This document shows positions 35,656-45,217 of a stretch of DNA of 64,000 nt, piece after piece (the first letter of the stretch is position 1; each line of letters begins with the position of its first letter). The notes under the pieces are model-generated. The model saw only the letters and a program-made list of their open reading frames with translations, was not told the DNA's origin and ran no database searches. Position numbers and translations under genes: made by a program. Origin of the DNA: JBJTUH01 sp044346175 (GTDB lineage Bacteria; Cyanobacteriota; Vampirovibrionia; Vampirovibrionales; JAJTHC01); NCBI GenBank assembly GCA_044346175.1, contig JBIIZQ010000005.1:1-64000 (forward strand), written 5' to 3'.

Positions 35656-36534
35656 GTGTTTTCTAATACGCTCCTGTCTTCAGCCTGCATACCTTGCCAA
35701 ACACCTAAGGTGACGGTACCTCGTACGGTAAGCCCTACGGCTTTACAGCGAGGTAAGAGTCTTAATCGAGCAGATACCTTTAGCCAAGTATTGGCACAGC
35801 ACTTGCCCCAGATGCGTCCTCAGGAGGTACGCCCTTCCGCCTTGACCTTGCCATGGCAAGAGGTTTCTCAAGAAACCCCTAAACAATCGCAACATCATGC
35901 CTTTAAAGGTTCATTGCATCCCGCTTCTCATTTGCAATCTATTGAGAGTGAAAAAAATCAGTTTGCATTACAAACCACACGAGGGGATGTCTTTCAACGA
36001 CGTTTTGGACAAAATCAAGAAACCCTCACAACACAAGTTCCCACGGCAATTAAACCCAACTTTATAGCGGGGCTGACCCATCAAAGTGGCTATGCACAAC
36101 CACAGCCCCTTGCACTTAAAGAGACGGCTAAAGTGGGTTCAGATGTTTTAAAACAACAATGGACGCAGCAGGGTAAGCAGGTGATGGGTCGGTTACGGAT
36201 GTTAGGAGGACAGCTCAAAGAGCAAACGCTTAATACCGTTGTGCAGTCTTGGCAAACGGTGACTTCTTCGACAGCTGGCAAAGCCCTTTTACTTCCCTTG
36301 CAGCCTAGTATTGCGGCACTTTCAGTGGGCGGTACCGATATGAAGACCTCTTTAAAATCGACAAGTCTTACCACCACCCTAACGCCTTCAACCTTAGCGT
36401 ATCAACCCAGTGCTGATAATATGGGCGTTCATCTACAGCCTGGGCATCACCTCATTCAGCCTGAAACCGTTCATTACGCACAATCTTACGGACAATACCA
36501 CGCCGTTGGGCATAAGCTCAATATTGTAGGGTAA
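35656..36534 (+). CDS. Unrecognised Gln/Thr-rich protein with RRFGQ peptide
   Basis: 292 residues from GTG 35656. It is low-complexity, rich in Gln, Thr, Ser, Pro and Leu, with no signal peptide or membrane segment. VFQRRFGQNQET near residue 115 contains the R-F-G peptide shared with other hypothetical proteins here. The extended -10 promoter upstream and consistent codon use support a real gene. It sits between the KimA-like permease and cdaA, but no link in function can be read from the sequence. Confidence 0.6.
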   Translation: MFSNTLLSSACIPCQTPKVTVPRTVSPTALQRGKSLNRADTFSQVLAQHLPQMRPQEVRPSALTLPWQEVSQETPKQSQHHAFKGSLHPASHLQSIESEKNQFALQTTRGDVFQRRFGQNQETLTTQVPTAIKPNFIAGLTHQSGYAQPQPLALKETAKVGSDVLKQQWTQQGKQVMGRLRMLGGQLKEQTLNTVVQSWQTVTSSTAGKALLLPLQPSIAALSVGGTDMKTSLKSTSLTTTLTPSTLAYQPSADNMGVHLQPGHHLIQPETVHYAQSYGQYHAVGHKLNIVG

Positions 36535-36545
36535 ATAAAAAGGTC

Positions 36546-36574
36546 ACATACTTTACCGAGAGCGTAAGGTGTGT
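36546..36574 (+). other. Hairpin between the hypothetical gene and cdaA
   Basis: ACATACTTTAC and GTAAGGTGTGT pair over 11 bases, two of them G-T, with a seven-base loop. There is no T-run, so it may be a weak terminator or a leader stem of cdaA. Confidence 0.35.
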
Positions 36575-36663
36575 ACTACAAAAATAAAACAAAGATGTGA
36601 TATGATAAGGTGCCTTGCTCCTTATCATGTTCTCTTGATGCTTTAAGTCCTAAAGAGTCCTTT

Positions 36664-37584
36664 ATGCCTTTTGATGCCATGCTTGACCAGCCCCCAAGTC
36701 CTCACCTGCCAGGGGTTCATCTCTCTGAAACATGGATTGACCAGCTCATCCATGTCGTACTGAGTTATGTTGAGATTGGCTCCCTTGTACTTGTGTTTTT
36801 GTGGGTTTATTGGCGATTCATTCGAGGCAACCAAGCCGAACCTCTACTGAGGGGGCTTTTACTCATTTTATTGGGGGTTATGGGGATATGGCTCCTTGCT
36901 AGGGCATTCCATTTTACCCTTTGGGAGAGTCTTATCAGCTTAGGTACCCAACTTTTTTTAGTGGGTCTGATGATGATTTTTCAACCCGAGTTGAGGCGTA
37001 TTCTGCTTTATATTGGGCGAACCTCTTGGCTACAAAAAGTGTTACAAAGTTTAGGTCTCGGGCTGGAGCAGGACCGAGAAATCGCCACGCTCAACGCTGA
37101 AGAAATGACACGTTTTTTACAACGTATGGGCGAAACGGTAAGGTATTTAAGTAAACGACAAATGGGTGCTTTAATGGTGATTGAGCCTATGAGCTTGAAC
37201 CGTCATGAACTGGCCTATCAAGATGAATTTTTAGAACAGGGGGTACTCCTCCATGCACGTCTTTCGGCTGAACTGCTCATTACCTTGTTTCACCCCAATA
37301 CGCCTTTGCACGATGGTGCATGCCTCATTCGGGCAAGAGGTTCTAAAGTTGTGGTGGCAGGGGCATTACTCCCATTAACAGAAGACCCCCATTTAAGCTG
37401 GCAATACGGAACCCGACACCGTGCCGCTATAGGTCTTAGTGAAACCTCACCCTGTGCTTGTGTTGTTGTGAGTGAAGAAACAGGGATGGTTAGTTTTGTG
37501 CATGAAGGTAAAATCCAGCGCACCAAAACGATTGAAGAACTCAAACAGTACCTCAAACAATACCTTACCTCTTCAGGGACTTAG
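36664..37584 (+). CDS. cdaA: Diadenylate cyclase CdaA
   Basis: Makes cyclic di-AMP from two ATP at the membrane. Three N-terminal membrane helices (about residues 25-105) precede the DAC domain, which holds both signature motifs: NTPLHDGACLIR (DGA) and GTRHRAAIGLSE (RHR). ATG 36664 sits behind AAAGAG and gives 306 residues; a GTG at 36610 would add 18. CdaA enzymes are typically 270-280 residues, so this start still leaves a slightly long N-terminus. Proximity to the KimA-like permease fits the role of c-di-AMP in potassium balance. Confidence 0.97.
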   Translation: MPFDAMLDQPPSPHLPGVHLSETWIDQLIHVVLSYVEIGSLVLVFLWVYWRFIRGNQAEPLLRGLLLILLGVMGIWLLARAFHFTLWESLISLGTQLFLVGLMMIFQPELRRILLYIGRTSWLQKVLQSLGLGLEQDREIATLNAEEMTRFLQRMGETVRYLSKRQMGALMVIEPMSLNRHELAYQDEFLEQGVLLHARLSAELLITLFHPNTPLHDGACLIRARGSKVVVAGALLPLTEDPHLSWQYGTRHRAAIGLSETSPCACVVVSEETGMVSFVHEGKIQRTKTIEELKQYLKQYLTSSGT

Positions 37585-37585
37585 C

Positions 37586-39637
37586 CTAAGCCGTGACACG
37601 CTGAGGTGCTGAAGGGGTCATGCTCGGTAAATGGCTCGAAAAATGGGGTGGCTCTACCGTTAATACGCCCAGTTTTTCTCGTTGGCGACGTTTTTCTAAC
37701 GAATTCGTCACCCAAATACCTAATTGTGGTTCAAGGAAAGCAAGTAAGGCGACAGAAATGGCAGCACTCGTTAGGGTGACACGATTTTGTGTATGTTTTA
37801 CACGGGCGACTAAGTCGGGCAAGTGCTTGATTTGAGACTCACTTAACCGTAAGGCATGTTGCATCATGGGGCGTGTAATTTCTTGGGCATCTCGGCGTAC
37901 ACTGTAATCAGCCGTTTTAAACAGGAGTTGATGGCCTACTTGCTTGCTTTGCTCAAAAGTCATTAAGCCATCCCGTACCAAGGTGTGCATAAGCTGTTTG
38001 TTTGCAAGACGGCTCAAACCCTGGCGTAGCCACTGGGTTCCCCAAGTGAGGGTAGGGAATCCTAATATATTGTCACGCAGTAACGTTTCTCTAAAGTCGG
38101 CATCGTTTCTACTTTCCATGAGACGAATGCCACATAAAGCCCCATACGTGAACTCCATTTGACGTAAGGTTGTAAAAGGAAAAGTACGCTCAAAGGACAG
38201 AAACTCTTTCATGCCCTTGGCAAAATCTAAACCCAAACGTCCCGCTTTCTGAGTCACAAAGTGTCGACCCGCTACAGCACCCAAAAAGCCGAAAAAGCCT
38301 GCACTTACAAGAGCAGGTGTCAAGTTGCCTTGTTTCAAACTTTCACGGATGTAGGGAAACCATTTCACGTGAGTTTTAGGGGTTGGCGTATTAGATGCTT
38401 GGACTGGTGCTTCTTTGCTTGCTTGGGGTGTCTGTCCAAAACGAGTTTGAAAGGTAGGCACTTGAGAAGAAGCGTAAGAGGCGTTGGTCTTTTGTGTTGA
38501 CACTGCAAAAGGTTGGGTTGCACCCATAAAGGGGGTTGCCACGACCATGGCGGGTACTTTACTCAGCAGTCCAGAGGACGTATTGGAGATGGGGTGAGTA
38601 CTAGCGGGGGTTGGATGACTTAGGGGGGTATTTTTACCAAGGGATTTTGCTAATTTATCGTAGTGTTCCGAGATGGCACGGGTAGCAGGGTTGGTATCAG
38701 CCTGTGGCCCATAGCGTTTTACCATCATTTGACGTATCCAGTGAGGAATCATCAAAGAAATGCTAAAAGCAGCCAATGTACCAAGCCCCTGCCAAGGCTG
38801 ATGTTTGAGTGTGGTTTCCGCCATATGTGCCAGTTTACTATCCCACGCATGCCCCTCATGGCGTGCCATGCGGGTAAGGTCATGCAAAATATTGGGTAGC
38901 GTGGTTTCAACAGGGTGTCCCGTGTGTGGGTGTTTTAAATGAATATCCAAACTAGGGAGGCGTAAAGCAGCCGCAAGGTTTTGTGCTTCATGCGTGTAGG
39001 GGTCTTGAGTTTTGCCTAAAAGGCTATCAAAGGCATGCCGAAAATGTCCGCCTGTTTGTTGTGCAGTGGTGGTTTCCCACTTGACCAGTTTATCCACAGC
39101 TTTTTGCAATGATGTTTGACCTAAAAGCCTTTCCTGTGAGGTCTCTTGGGTGATGGTGGAGGCTTGCGGGGACTGCACAAGCTTTTGTAATGTATTGAAA
39201 AAATCTTGTTGATGACGACTTTTCTCGGCAATGGTTCTATACACCTCAAGACTATCAGCATCAATATTGTGTTGTATTAAGCCACCATGACGTTTGTCCA
39301 GATGTTTTCCTACAACGTAAGTTGCAAGTAGACCAGGTAAAAAGGTATCAGTAAAATCTGCCGCTGTATCTCGGATGAACATTTCCTCGCCAGCTTGTTT
39401 GTTTTTCTCACCCGTGATGTCAAAGGTACGGTATTGTTGCTGTACAAACCTTGGTACGGTGTAACCAAAGGTCTGTTCCACAGCGTAACGTACGCCTTCT
39501 CCTCGGTTATATAAGCTATCGGCAACCCCGTTCATCAGTTGCGTTGCAACAGAAGCACCCCCTGAAAAGCGTGCTGTTTGGGGTACACGATGCTTTGTTG
39601 GCGTAGGCAATGACAAGGCAGAAGAGGAAACGAGCAT
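37586..39637 (-). CDS. Unrecognised large membrane-associated protein with RFSGG peptide
   Basis: 683 residues. ARFSGGAS occurs at about residues 22-29 and a second such peptide (TRFGQTP) near 400, in a Pro/Thr/Ser-rich linker (about 330-425). Hydrophobic segments are at about 90-108, 280-295, 440-460 and 635-655. The C-terminal half includes SRNDADFRETLLRD, matching SRDKHELRESFVRA of the protein at 5555-7207, so they appear paralogous. Function unknown. It is convergent with cdaA, with the stop codons adjacent. Confidence 0.7.
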   Translation of the reverse strand: MLVSSSALSLPTPTKHRVPQTARFSGGASVATQLMNGVADSLYNRGEGVRYAVEQTFGYTVPRFVQQQYRTFDITGEKNKQAGEEMFIRDTAADFTDTFLPGLLATYVVGKHLDKRHGGLIQHNIDADSLEVYRTIAEKSRHQQDFFNTLQKLVQSPQASTITQETSQERLLGQTSLQKAVDKLVKWETTTAQQTGGHFRHAFDSLLGKTQDPYTHEAQNLAAALRLPSLDIHLKHPHTGHPVETTLPNILHDLTRMARHEGHAWDSKLAHMAETTLKHQPWQGLGTLAAFSISLMIPHWIRQMMVKRYGPQADTNPATRAISEHYDKLAKSLGKNTPLSHPTPASTHPISNTSSGLLSKVPAMVVATPFMGATQPFAVSTQKTNASYASSQVPTFQTRFGQTPQASKEAPVQASNTPTPKTHVKWFPYIRESLKQGNLTPALVSAGFFGFLGAVAGRHFVTQKAGRLGLDFAKGMKEFLSFERTFPFTTLRQMEFTYGALCGIRLMESRNDADFRETLLRDNILGFPTLTWGTQWLRQGLSRLANKQLMHTLVRDGLMTFEQSKQVGHQLLFKTADYSVRRDAQEITRPMMQHALRLSESQIKHLPDLVARVKHTQNRVTLTSAAISVALLAFLEPQLGIWVTNSLEKRRQREKLGVLTVEPPHFSSHLPSMTPSAPQRVTA

Positions 39638-40427
39638 AAAGCGTAAGGCAACTTCAATAACAGGGAAAACAAGGAGGAAACGGTGACCTAAGTAAGCCTT
39701 AAAGACTCAAGGACCAATGGAGTCTCCCATGTAGAAGCAGCCATGCAATAATGCGTATGTTTTAAAACCTGTGTTGTGACAATCAAGAGAGTCGTAAGGG
39801 GATGGTGTTTTAATGAAACCACCATACATAAACCCACTGTTAAACATTTTACTTTCATGGAGAACCAGTGTTTGCATTAAAACTTAAAGCTGAATGGGGT
39901 TTAAGGTTAAAGATTTCGTGCAGTAACGAGAGATTGATGCACGTCGTGATACGATAAAACACCCTCAACAAAAAGCAGTGCGTCCAAAACCCAAAACACA
40001 TGCTAGGGTTCAGGGCAGCATGTGAGTTGAAAGACTCACATTGACTGCGATACACTTATTCAAAAATCCAAAAAAGCAACATGACACAATCTTGTAGCAC
40101 TCCACGGAGGTTATGAGGGTCTTGAAACCTCAACATACCACTTCCATGACAGTTGTTGGGTATTAACCTCAACAACCAAGTATCTCTGTGCCTTAAGCAG
40201 GATACTTTCGGCATCACTTCCCTTTTTGTGAAGTTACTTTAGAGATGGCACTCTAAGAAGAAACCAGGCAGTTTCAAAGGCAACCGCACATACTTTTGAA
40301 GGATGCACCTCTACAGGGCAATGTTATTATGCGTGAAATAAACCCACGATACAAGCCCTTATCTCTCATAAAGAAAGCATGTAACGCAAAGATGTAACAT
40401 CCTGTGAATGTCGGTCTGGTGTCGTCC

Positions 40428-40457
40428 TGTAACGAAATGTTACAATCGGGCTTTTTT
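40428..40457 (+). terminator. Terminator-like hairpin with T-run
   Basis: TGTAAC/GTTACA (six pairs, five-base loop) is followed, after ATCGGGC, by six T. The stem is weak and the T-run is seven bases away, so confidence is limited. It could mark the end of a non-coding transcript. Confidence 0.35.
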
Positions 40458-40573
40458 GTCAAAAGCAATCTTATTTCAAAGGGTAAGTTTGATGAAACTT
40501 TGTTAAAATAACAGGATGCTCTTCTACAGTGTTAATAATGTAATAATGTTGCATTAAATGTATCTTTTTCATA

Positions 40574-40593
40574 TACTCTATTTGTATAGAGTA
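40574..40593. promoter_or_regulatory. Operator-like inverted repeat
   Basis: TACTCTAT and ATAGAGTA form a perfect eight-base inverted repeat around TTGT, about 200 bases upstream of the gene at 40792. It could bind a dimeric regulator. No matching site elsewhere was noticed. Confidence 0.3.
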
Positions 40594-40791
40594 CTTGAGA
40601 TAGATATTTTAAGCTCTGTTTTAGGCTGATACGTTCTGGTTTCGGTAACTGCCTGAGTGATGATATTCGTTTTAAATGATGTGTGTGTGCTACCCATTTG
40701 CTTCATCACAATGTTGAAACCTAGCCATTCTTTTTTATTCTCTAGATTGTTCACGTATTTTAAAATTGTTTCATAAGGTCTTACAAAGGAT

Positions 40792-41988
40792 ATGATGATG
40801 CGTCTCTCTTCTTTAGCTTCACCTATGGCGTTTAGTGCCACAAACCGCTTAAGTCGTTCTCAGCAAACACCTAACACGCAAGTACAAAGCCGATTTGGCG
40901 ATGCAGGATGCCCTGTCTGTATTTCTCGTGCTGCACTGAGTGATACGGTCGAAAAGCTTGTTAAAGGCGATGTTGTGATGCCCTCATCCGTCATGGCGAA
41001 TGTATTGAAAAACGTAGACCCCAGCATCCAACGTCCTGAGCAAGTACAGGCACGTATTCCGCACTTTAAAGCAACACGCTTAGCCCCCATTCGTTCAAGT
41101 GATGTACCTGCACTGATGCTTACCACCTTAGGGCTTCCTGACCCTTTGAAAAAGGATGTCATTAGAGGCATGAAGCACTATGAAAATGTCACTCAGTATC
41201 CTGATGTCCCTGTACAGGCTGTCGCAGTGCCTCAAGATGAAGCGGTTGCTGCCTTTACAAATCGTAAAGCAGGTACCGATGATGCACACCAGGCTCAAAT
41301 GTTGGCAAAATGGCTTAACCCTGACACTCAAAAAGCCAATACCCACCGGTTTTTTGTAGACCTTGTGCCTGTGCCTTTAAAGCAAACGCTTGAAGCCAAG
41401 CAACATGCCGATTTGCCTCAAACGCTTACCGTGGTTCATCATACCGTGAGTGGTGAGGGTCGTATCAATGGCGAGGTTAAAAAGATTCCCGGTGGTTTGA
41501 CGACCCTTGGTGTACTTTCCATGAAAAAAACAGGTCATGACCACAGCCAGTTGTACATATTCCATAACAAAGAACTCCCTGGTATGGAAGGGTTTGGACA
41601 GCCTGCCGCAGGGTTGATGAATGTGATTGCCATGGTTGCAAACCGTGAAGAAGGCTTCAAACAGGTACAATCTTTATCGGTTCGTGTGCCTAAAGACCAA
41701 CCTGACCTTAAACACTACATCCACAAACTTGCACAAAAAGTAGATACGCCTTTAAAAAAAGAAGTGAAGGATGGCGGAGAAGTCCTAACATTTGAGCATG
41801 TTTCAGGGTTTAAAGGACACATGGACAAGCTTGAAGAAGCCTACAATGAAATCTATAAGCACCATCAAAAAGACCTTGGTACGAATACGCTTGCGCCTGC
41901 TACCTTCCAGTTTTTACATGCCATTCGTCCCTCTCAGTTTCTTTCTAAGGATGCTGCAAATGCCAATGCTTTTGCATTAAAGCCTTAA
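40792..41988 (+). CDS. Unrecognised soluble protein with SRFG peptide and CPVC motif
   Basis: 398 residues starting with three ATG codons right after AAAGGA. The N-terminal 30 residues are polar, then SRFGDAGCPVCIS (about 33-45), joining the R-F-G peptide to a CxxC. The body looks globular (for example HRFFVDLVPVPL, GGLTTLGVLSMKKTGHDHSQLYIFHN), with His/Asp-rich stretches and a helical C-terminus. No known domain recognised. It ends near the strong stem-loop at 41996-42042. Confidence 0.65.
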   Translation: MMMRLSSLASPMAFSATNRLSRSQQTPNTQVQSRFGDAGCPVCISRAALSDTVEKLVKGDVVMPSSVMANVLKNVDPSIQRPEQVQARIPHFKATRLAPIRSSDVPALMLTTLGLPDPLKKDVIRGMKHYENVTQYPDVPVQAVAVPQDEAVAAFTNRKAGTDDAHQAQMLAKWLNPDTQKANTHRFFVDLVPVPLKQTLEAKQHADLPQTLTVVHHTVSGEGRINGEVKKIPGGLTTLGVLSMKKTGHDHSQLYIFHNKELPGMEGFGQPAAGLMNVIAMVANREEGFKQVQSLSVRVPKDQPDLKHYIHKLAQKVDTPLKKEVKDGGEVLTFEHVSGFKGHMDKLEEAYNEIYKHHQKDLGTNTLAPATFQFLHAIRPSQFLSKDAANANAFALKP

Positions 41989-41995
41989 GGTAACG

Positions 41996-42042
41996 CTTGG
42001 GGTTTCGTCACGAGTATTTCAAAATCGTGGCGAAACCTCAAG
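41996..42042 (+). other. Long stem-loop after the gene at 40792
   Basis: Arms 41996-42013 and 42025-42042 pair over all 18 bases (two G-T) around an 11-base loop. It starts eight bases after the stop codon. No T-run follows, so it may stabilise or process the mRNA rather than terminate it. Confidence 0.6.
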
Positions 42043-42111
42043 CCCTCTGTATGTCCCCTGTTTTCATTTGTGCCATTGATTCTCTGTCTGCCTGTCTGTG
42101 GGAAAGCTTTT

Positions 42112-43620
42112 ATGACACTTGCTGTCACCTCTCATATGCCCTCCTATGCCACAGTACAAGCCCCACGAGGTGCATTTCCTCAGCGGGTTGATAATCTTAA
42201 TAGCACACCCCTTGCCCTTGATAGTTTCTTTTCACGTACCGACTCTGCCCTTTACGCCTACCCTAAACAAAATAATCCTATCGCTCCTCACTCTGATGTA
42301 TTTACCTCTGTCACGTCAATAACAAGCGATGTAACCAAAGTGCCTGTTTGGTCGCAGACACTTTACGGAAGTGGTGGTATCAATGCAGCAGGACGTACTA
42401 TGTCTGAAGCCTCTCGGAGAGATGCCACACGTCATAATCCCTTCAGGCTAGAGTCCCATCCACCACAAAAGCCTTCACCGTCTTCTTCTCCAGATACCCT
42501 AGAAGAACAAAAAAATTACGTACCCGTTACCGCACTTCAAGTTTCGGCACCCCTCTTGGAACTGCGTACTCAAAGTGAGCATGCCACCTCCAAGCGAGAG
42601 AATACAAAAACGCTTTTCCATTTTGATTTACCTGTGAGTGGCATTCTGGTTGCTTACCTAACACGTTATTATCATTTGAATCATCATCCAACACTCAACA
42701 CGTGTCGCCAAGTGGGTCAATTGCTTGCAAAAGGACAGAAGCTCCAAAAACTTGTCCCGAAAACATTACAAGAAGCGGATGCATCTCTCAGTTCTCCCAT
42801 ACGCTACGACCTCCTTGCTTCTCCTGAAGCACTCTATGATAAAAACAAAAGTATCAGGCGTACACTCCTTCACCAAGCAGATACCTTATTCAAGGACCGT
42901 CCTGCACTGCTCCAAGCGTATAAAGAACTCATTGCTAGCCATGCAAACCAAATTGCAGCTTCGAGTAAAGAGGAACAACAAAGACAAGCACGCAAGGGGA
43001 TTCATCAGTTACCTGGTAAACTTTTAACGCATGAGCTTCCCCAAACGTGGGAACCCAATAAAAGCCTTAAGCTAGCCTATACGCAAGCGGCTGAAAGTTT
43101 AGAACATAACCGAAAAGCAACTTGGCAAACACTCCATGAAGCCTTAGAAAAAACCCTTCAAGTACAAGCGGAACATACTCACTATGCAAAGGCATGGCAT
43201 GCTTTAAATAAAGAGCGGCAAGGGATGCTTAACCTCATGGAGAGCGATGCTCCCCAAGCACAGGGCTTTAAACTAGGGTTCAGTCCAAAGCTTTACCCTT
43301 TTAAGCAGTATGCTAAAGAGCTTGGTTTATCACCTGATACTTACAGTAAACAAGCTGCTTGGCGACCGATGGTAGCCCTTCATCAGTTTTTAGCAGATAG
43401 CCATAAGAGTATGGCGCAAAAGCTGCATCAAGCAGGGCAAATTCAACACTTGGGTACTCGTTGGGCAGGCTTTGCCGAGACGTTTCGTCTTTCACAGAAG
43501 CGTGCCGTTCAGTTTGCGAATGTGGAGTCTTGGATTATGGGCGTTGCTACAGTGGGCATGATTACCCTAGAAAGACGGGTTCATCAGGCGAGTGAACGTC
43601 GTGACCAAGCACAAGCCTAA
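42112..43620 (+). CDS. Unrecognised helical protein
   Basis: 502 residues from ATG 42112 behind GGGAAAG; the frame opens 14 codons earlier. The first 170 residues are low-complexity (Ser, Thr, Pro). The rest is helical and Gln/Lys/Leu-rich (NRKATWQTLHEALEKTLQVQ), with a short hydrophobic stretch at the C-terminus (IMGVATVGMIT). No domain recognised. It may follow the gene at 40792 in one transcript. Its last four bases overlap the end of the convergent gene at 43617. Confidence 0.65.
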   Translation: MTLAVTSHMPSYATVQAPRGAFPQRVDNLNSTPLALDSFFSRTDSALYAYPKQNNPIAPHSDVFTSVTSITSDVTKVPVWSQTLYGSGGINAAGRTMSEASRRDATRHNPFRLESHPPQKPSPSSSPDTLEEQKNYVPVTALQVSAPLLELRTQSEHATSKRENTKTLFHFDLPVSGILVAYLTRYYHLNHHPTLNTCRQVGQLLAKGQKLQKLVPKTLQEADASLSSPIRYDLLASPEALYDKNKSIRRTLLHQADTLFKDRPALLQAYKELIASHANQIAASSKEEQQRQARKGIHQLPGKLLTHELPQTWEPNKSLKLAYTQAAESLEHNRKATWQTLHEALEKTLQVQAEHTHYAKAWHALNKERQGMLNLMESDAPQAQGFKLGFSPKLYPFKQYAKELGLSPDTYSKQAAWRPMVALHQFLADSHKSMAQKLHQAGQIQHLGTRWAGFAETFRLSQKRAVQFANVESWIMGVATVGMITLERRVHQASERRDQAQA

Positions 43621-45191
43621 AAAGCCATGACAGGTGCCATAATGGCATCCTTCATGCCATGGATGATTTTTTTGTCCTTCGGGCATCCCGTTGCTAACAC
43701 ACCCGCTAGGGTTGTTTTTTCTTCAACAGGATGGACAATATAATAGGGGCAGAGTCTTACTCGTGCTTCAAATGGATAAGCTTGTAGTGTGTCTGTATTC
43801 AGGGCATGCCAAGGTACAACCTGCGTGTTGTGATAAGGCTGTAAAATATGAGGGGTTTGGTGAAAATCATCCAGAGCCTTCTGAAGGGCTTCAGCCCAAC
43901 CCTGACTTGCGTGGTCATGACCTATCACAACGCCTCTTGAACCCCAAGCTTGAGGCGAAAATCCAGAGGGTTTTATTACCCATTGCCGTGCTTTTTGACT
44001 TGCCGTTTTAAGCAAGTGCCAAGAGGCTAAGGGTTTACCCTGATAGACGAGTGTAGGCGTATACGCTGCAGAGGGTGGTAAAGGCGTGGGGTCAAGCACC
44101 CAAGTGGGTGGGATGATAGCATCTAAAAGCGTGATAGCACAAGACGATTGTAGTAAGGGGTACTTGGTACGCATTTTTTGCCAAGAAAGCTCCCAAAAAG
44201 GCCGTAGTGCTGGATGATGCCACAAAGCCGCCATCATTTTTTCCTCTAGGTGAGGTTTAATAGGTGGGCTACACACCAGCCATTGCTTTTTAATCGCATG
44301 AACGATTAACTCGGCGTTAGGTAACGAGGTGACATCAAAGCATTCAAAAAAACGATACAGGACATCTACACGGTGTACTTTGCCCTGAAAATCAAAATAT
44401 AGCCCATCAGCAAGGGGAAAGAGGTCTTTAGGGTGCAGGGCTATTACGCCTGATTGCTCAAACCCGCCTAGGGCTTGCGTAATGAAGTACTCCCATTCTG
44501 GTGCATAATCCTTCGCTTCATCAGAAATGCACACCACAATATGAGGAAAAGGCTGTCCAAACGTTGTAATAGCTTGGCGACGTTTTTCGGAAAGCCCTGT
44601 TTGAACCAAAGCTCGAAAAGCCTGAAGCCATGTGGTGGCTAAATCCTTAGAGGCCGGTGGTAGATAGGGGTTACCATCCATGTCATGGTAATAGGACTGA
44701 AGTGCCTGCGTAAAACCCAACCCGCCAGGAATGGCATCCACTTCACAAAGGGTTAAGGTGTCCCCCTCACCCCAAAGTAAATCAGGACGAATGACCAAGG
44801 GGATGTGGCTTTTTTGTCGTTTGTGGCGTGCAAGGTCAATCACCATTTGTGGTTTTCCTTGGTCAAGCCACTGAGAAACCCAAAGTGGTACCTGCTCAGG
44901 GTGGGTTTGTTTCCAGCTTTGTTCGTAAAGGGTATCCAATGCGGTCAGCCACCAATGTAGTGCGTCTCCTATGGCTGCTAGCTTTGAAGTAATGGCTTCA
45001 GGGAGTGGTAAAGGATAGGCTGCTAACTTCCAAGAGGGTGTATGGGCTACGACCTCTTGGAAGTTAGCCTGCCCCTGATACAACCCCTCCCAAGTAGGGA
45101 GTGCTGTCGGTAAGGGGACGGGTCGTATGATTGGCTCATCACTAAGCGTATGACTCAAAGCGGTGCTGTAAGAAGCAGAGGAAAGTGTCAT
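43617..45191 (-). CDS. Predicted ATP-grasp-like ligase
   Basis: 524 residues. RPDLLWGEGDTLTLCEVDAIPGG, DVLYRFFECFD and WVIKPSGFSPQAWGSRGVVIG resemble the preATP-grasp and ATP-grasp regions of glutathionylspermidine-synthase-like and circularly arranged ATP-grasp proteins: a conserved RPD, an E-x-D/PGG loop, and a lysine (IKP) likely to bind ATP. Substrate unknown. ATG start at 45191. No partner genes are apparent; it ends convergent with, and overlapping, the gene at 42112. The assignment rests on motif resemblance only. Confidence 0.5.
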   Translation of the reverse strand: MTLSSASYSTALSHTLSDEPIIRPVPLPTALPTWEGLYQGQANFQEVVAHTPSWKLAAYPLPLPEAITSKLAAIGDALHWWLTALDTLYEQSWKQTHPEQVPLWVSQWLDQGKPQMVIDLARHKRQKSHIPLVIRPDLLWGEGDTLTLCEVDAIPGGLGFTQALQSYYHDMDGNPYLPPASKDLATTWLQAFRALVQTGLSEKRRQAITTFGQPFPHIVVCISDEAKDYAPEWEYFITQALGGFEQSGVIALHPKDLFPLADGLYFDFQGKVHRVDVLYRFFECFDVTSLPNAELIVHAIKKQWLVCSPPIKPHLEEKMMAALWHHPALRPFWELSWQKMRTKYPLLQSSCAITLLDAIIPPTWVLDPTPLPPSAAYTPTLVYQGKPLASWHLLKTASQKARQWVIKPSGFSPQAWGSRGVVIGHDHASQGWAEALQKALDDFHQTPHILQPYHNTQVVPWHALNTDTLQAYPFEARVRLCPYYIVHPVEEKTTLAGVLATGCPKDKKIIHGMKDAIMAPVMAF

Positions 45192-45217
45192 GGGTAAAAT
45201 GCACCGTGTTACGCAGC

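Larger units (their letters stand above)
39638..40791. other. 1.15-kb gene-free region with several hairpins
   Basis: No convincing reading frame on either strand. Hairpins: ACATGCT/AGCATGT (39998-40023), TGTGAGT/ACTCACA (40021-40040), GAGGTT/AACCTC (near 40105-40130), GTTGTT/AACAAC with inner GGT/AACC (40152-40176), and the terminator-like element at 40428-40457. A perfect palindromic hairpin TACTCTAT/ATAGAGTA lies at 40574-40593. It may encode an unrecognised RNA. RNase P, tmRNA and SRP RNA signatures were looked for and not seen. Confidence 0.5.

Noticed and set aside
39638..40791. RNase P RNA, tmRNA or SRP RNA in the large gene-free region
   Set aside because: None of the conserved core sequences (for example GAGGAAAGTCC for RNase P) was found on either strand.
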